64,000 nucleotides of DNA from Falsiroseomonas frigidaquae (lineage in GTDB: Bacteria; Pseudomonadota; Alphaproteobacteria; Acetobacterales; Acetobacteraceae). The position numbers and the translations under genes were made by a program. The notes below the pieces were generated by a model. That model did not search any database and was not told where the DNA came from. It worked only from the letters and a program-made list of their open reading frames with translations. The number at the start of each line of letters is the position of its first letter. Position 1 is the first letter of the stretch. Below, piece by piece: positions 63,283 to 64,000 of the stretch. The stretch spans positions 62,001 to 126,000 of the forward strand of contig NZ_JAAVTX010000007.1 in assembly GCF_012163145.1 (NCBI RefSeq), read 5' to 3'.

Positions 63283-63771
63283 TCAGCGATACGGCGCGTC
63301 GAGGGTAAGCCGCTGGGCCAGGATCGCTTCCCAGCGATCGCCGTTATCCAGCAGCCTGTCCTTGTCGTAGATCAGCTCGGACCGGGTCTCGGTCGCGAAT
63401 TCCAGGTTCGGCCCCTCGACGATCGCATCCACCGGGCAGGCTTCCTCGCACATGCCGCAATAGATGCACTTGGTCATGTCGATGTCGTAACGCGTGGTCC
63501 GGCGGGACCCGTCCTCGCGCGGCTCGGCCTCGATGGTGATGGCCTGCGCCGGGCAGATTGCCTCGCAGAGCTTGCAGGCAATGCAGCGTTCCTCGCCATT
63601 CGGGTAGCGGCGCAGCGCGTGCTCCCCCTTGAAGCGCGGCGACAGCGGCGCCTTTTCGTGCGGGTAGTTGATGGTCGCCTTGCGGCTGAAGAACTGCTTC
63701 AGCGTCAGCGCCATGCCGCCGACCAATTCGGTCAGCAGCAGGCTGCGGGCGACGCGATCGAGGGTTGCCAT
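63283..63771 (-). CDS. nuoI: NADH-quinone oxidoreductase subunit I
   Basis: The TYKY-type ferredoxin subunit carrying clusters N6a and N6b. 162 residues. Two complete 4Fe-4S motifs are present: [16 protein letters not shown] and [33 protein letters not shown] sequence ([15 protein letters not shown]) precedes them. It starts 3 bases after the nuoH stop. Confidence 0.97.
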   Translation of the reverse strand: MATLDRVARSLLLTELVGGMALTLKQFFSRKATINYPHEKAPLSPRFKGEHALRRYPNGEERCIACKLCEAICPAQAITIEAEPREDGSRRTTRYDIDMTKCIYCGMCEEACPVDAIVEGPNLEFATETRSELIYDKDRLLDNGDRWEAILAQRLTLDAPYR

Positions 63772-63774
63772 GGA

Positions 63775-64000
63775 TCAAACTCCTCCCGGCAGCCAGCCGA
63801 AGATCTTCAGCACGAAGGCGGTCAGCACCAGCCAGACCAGGCTGAAGGGCAGGAACACCTTCCAGCCGAGCCGCATGAGCTGGTCGTAGCGATAGCGGGG
63901 AAAGGTCGCGCGCACCCAGACGAAGACGAACAGGCAGAAGCAGATCTTCAGGATGAACCACAGCGGCCCGAGCGCCGGCAGCAGCCCGAAGGGCCCATAC
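63775..64000 (-). CDS. nuoH: NADH-quinone oxidoreductase subunit H, C-terminal fragment
   Basis: The last 74 codons of nuoH; the start lies beyond the window edge. [40 protein letters not shown] and the final helix [18 protein letters not shown] match the conserved NuoH end, including the quinone-pocket RYRYDQLM motif. The stop TGA is at 63775-63777. Confidence 0.95.
   Translation of the reverse strand, partial: YGPFGLLPALGPLWFILKICFCLFVFVWVRATFPRYRYDQLMRLGWKVFLPFSLVWLVLTAFVLKIFGWLPGGV

Overview
The window looks like chromosomal DNA of a high-GC alphaproteobacterium, most likely an Acetobacteraceae member of the Roseomonas type. This rests on the very GC-rich third codon positions, the alphaproteobacterial order of the housekeeping genes, a short ProRS, RNase J, LpxI instead of LpxH, a PopZ-family protein and a Tat-like TTT receptor. 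The genus is inference; no 16S gene is present. Most genes are on the minus strand in long runs with 1-8 base overlaps.

Layout. (1) 0-5.5 kb: N-terminal part of valS, a TTT-type periplasmic binding protein on the plus strand, then popZ-tolC-pimT on the minus strand. (2) 5.6-10.2 kb: tRNA-Cys, tRNA-Asn, a HAD phosphatase, a PrpB-type lyase, and the ycjX / UPF0283 pair. (3) 10.2-24.9 kb: the envelope and translation superoperon, read rpsB-tsf-pyrH-frr-uppS-cdsA-dxr-rseP-bamA-skp-lpxD-fabZ-lpxA-lpxI-gloA. (4) 25.2-42.3 kb: an accessory surface-glycan island with four glycosyltransferases, two sulfotransferases, a fused CysN/CysC PAPS-forming enzyme, a CysQ phosphatase, several unrecognised large proteins, a GT-B-like protein and a fluoroacetate-dehalogenase-like hydrolase. 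(5) 42.4-45.9 kb: dnaE. (6) 45.9-49.85 kb: a smaller accessory cassette (GT61 glycosyltransferase, unknown protein, deaminase, methyltransferase, glycosyltransferase-like protein) that ends in a MITE-like element. (7) 50-64 kb: lolD-lolC-proS, a probable small RNA, DUF1467, rnj, coaX, birA and nuoN-M-L-K-J-I-H (nuoH is cut by the window edge).

How the genes work together. The core blocks make and export the outer membrane: isoprenoid precursor (dxr), undecaprenyl carrier (uppS), phospholipid precursor (cdsA), lipid A (lpxA, lpxD, lpxI), porin assembly (bamA, skp) and lipoprotein release (lolCD). The island between rpsB and dnaE appears to supply a decorated, probably sulfated, surface polysaccharide. 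CysNC would make PAPS, the two tandem sulfotransferases would use it, and the divergent CysQ would remove the PAP by-product, while the flanking glycosyltransferases would build the acceptor glycan. This linkage is inferred from gene content and overlap.

Non-coding structure is unusually rich. There are three copies of a palindromic intergenic repeat, two composite multi-hairpin elements of about 125 bp, a MITE-like element of 134 bp, a 24-bp tandem repeat that multiplies the popZ stop codon, tandem hairpins ahead of tRNA-Cys, and a minus-strand small RNA candidate with two CCUCC motifs and a strong terminator upstream of proS.
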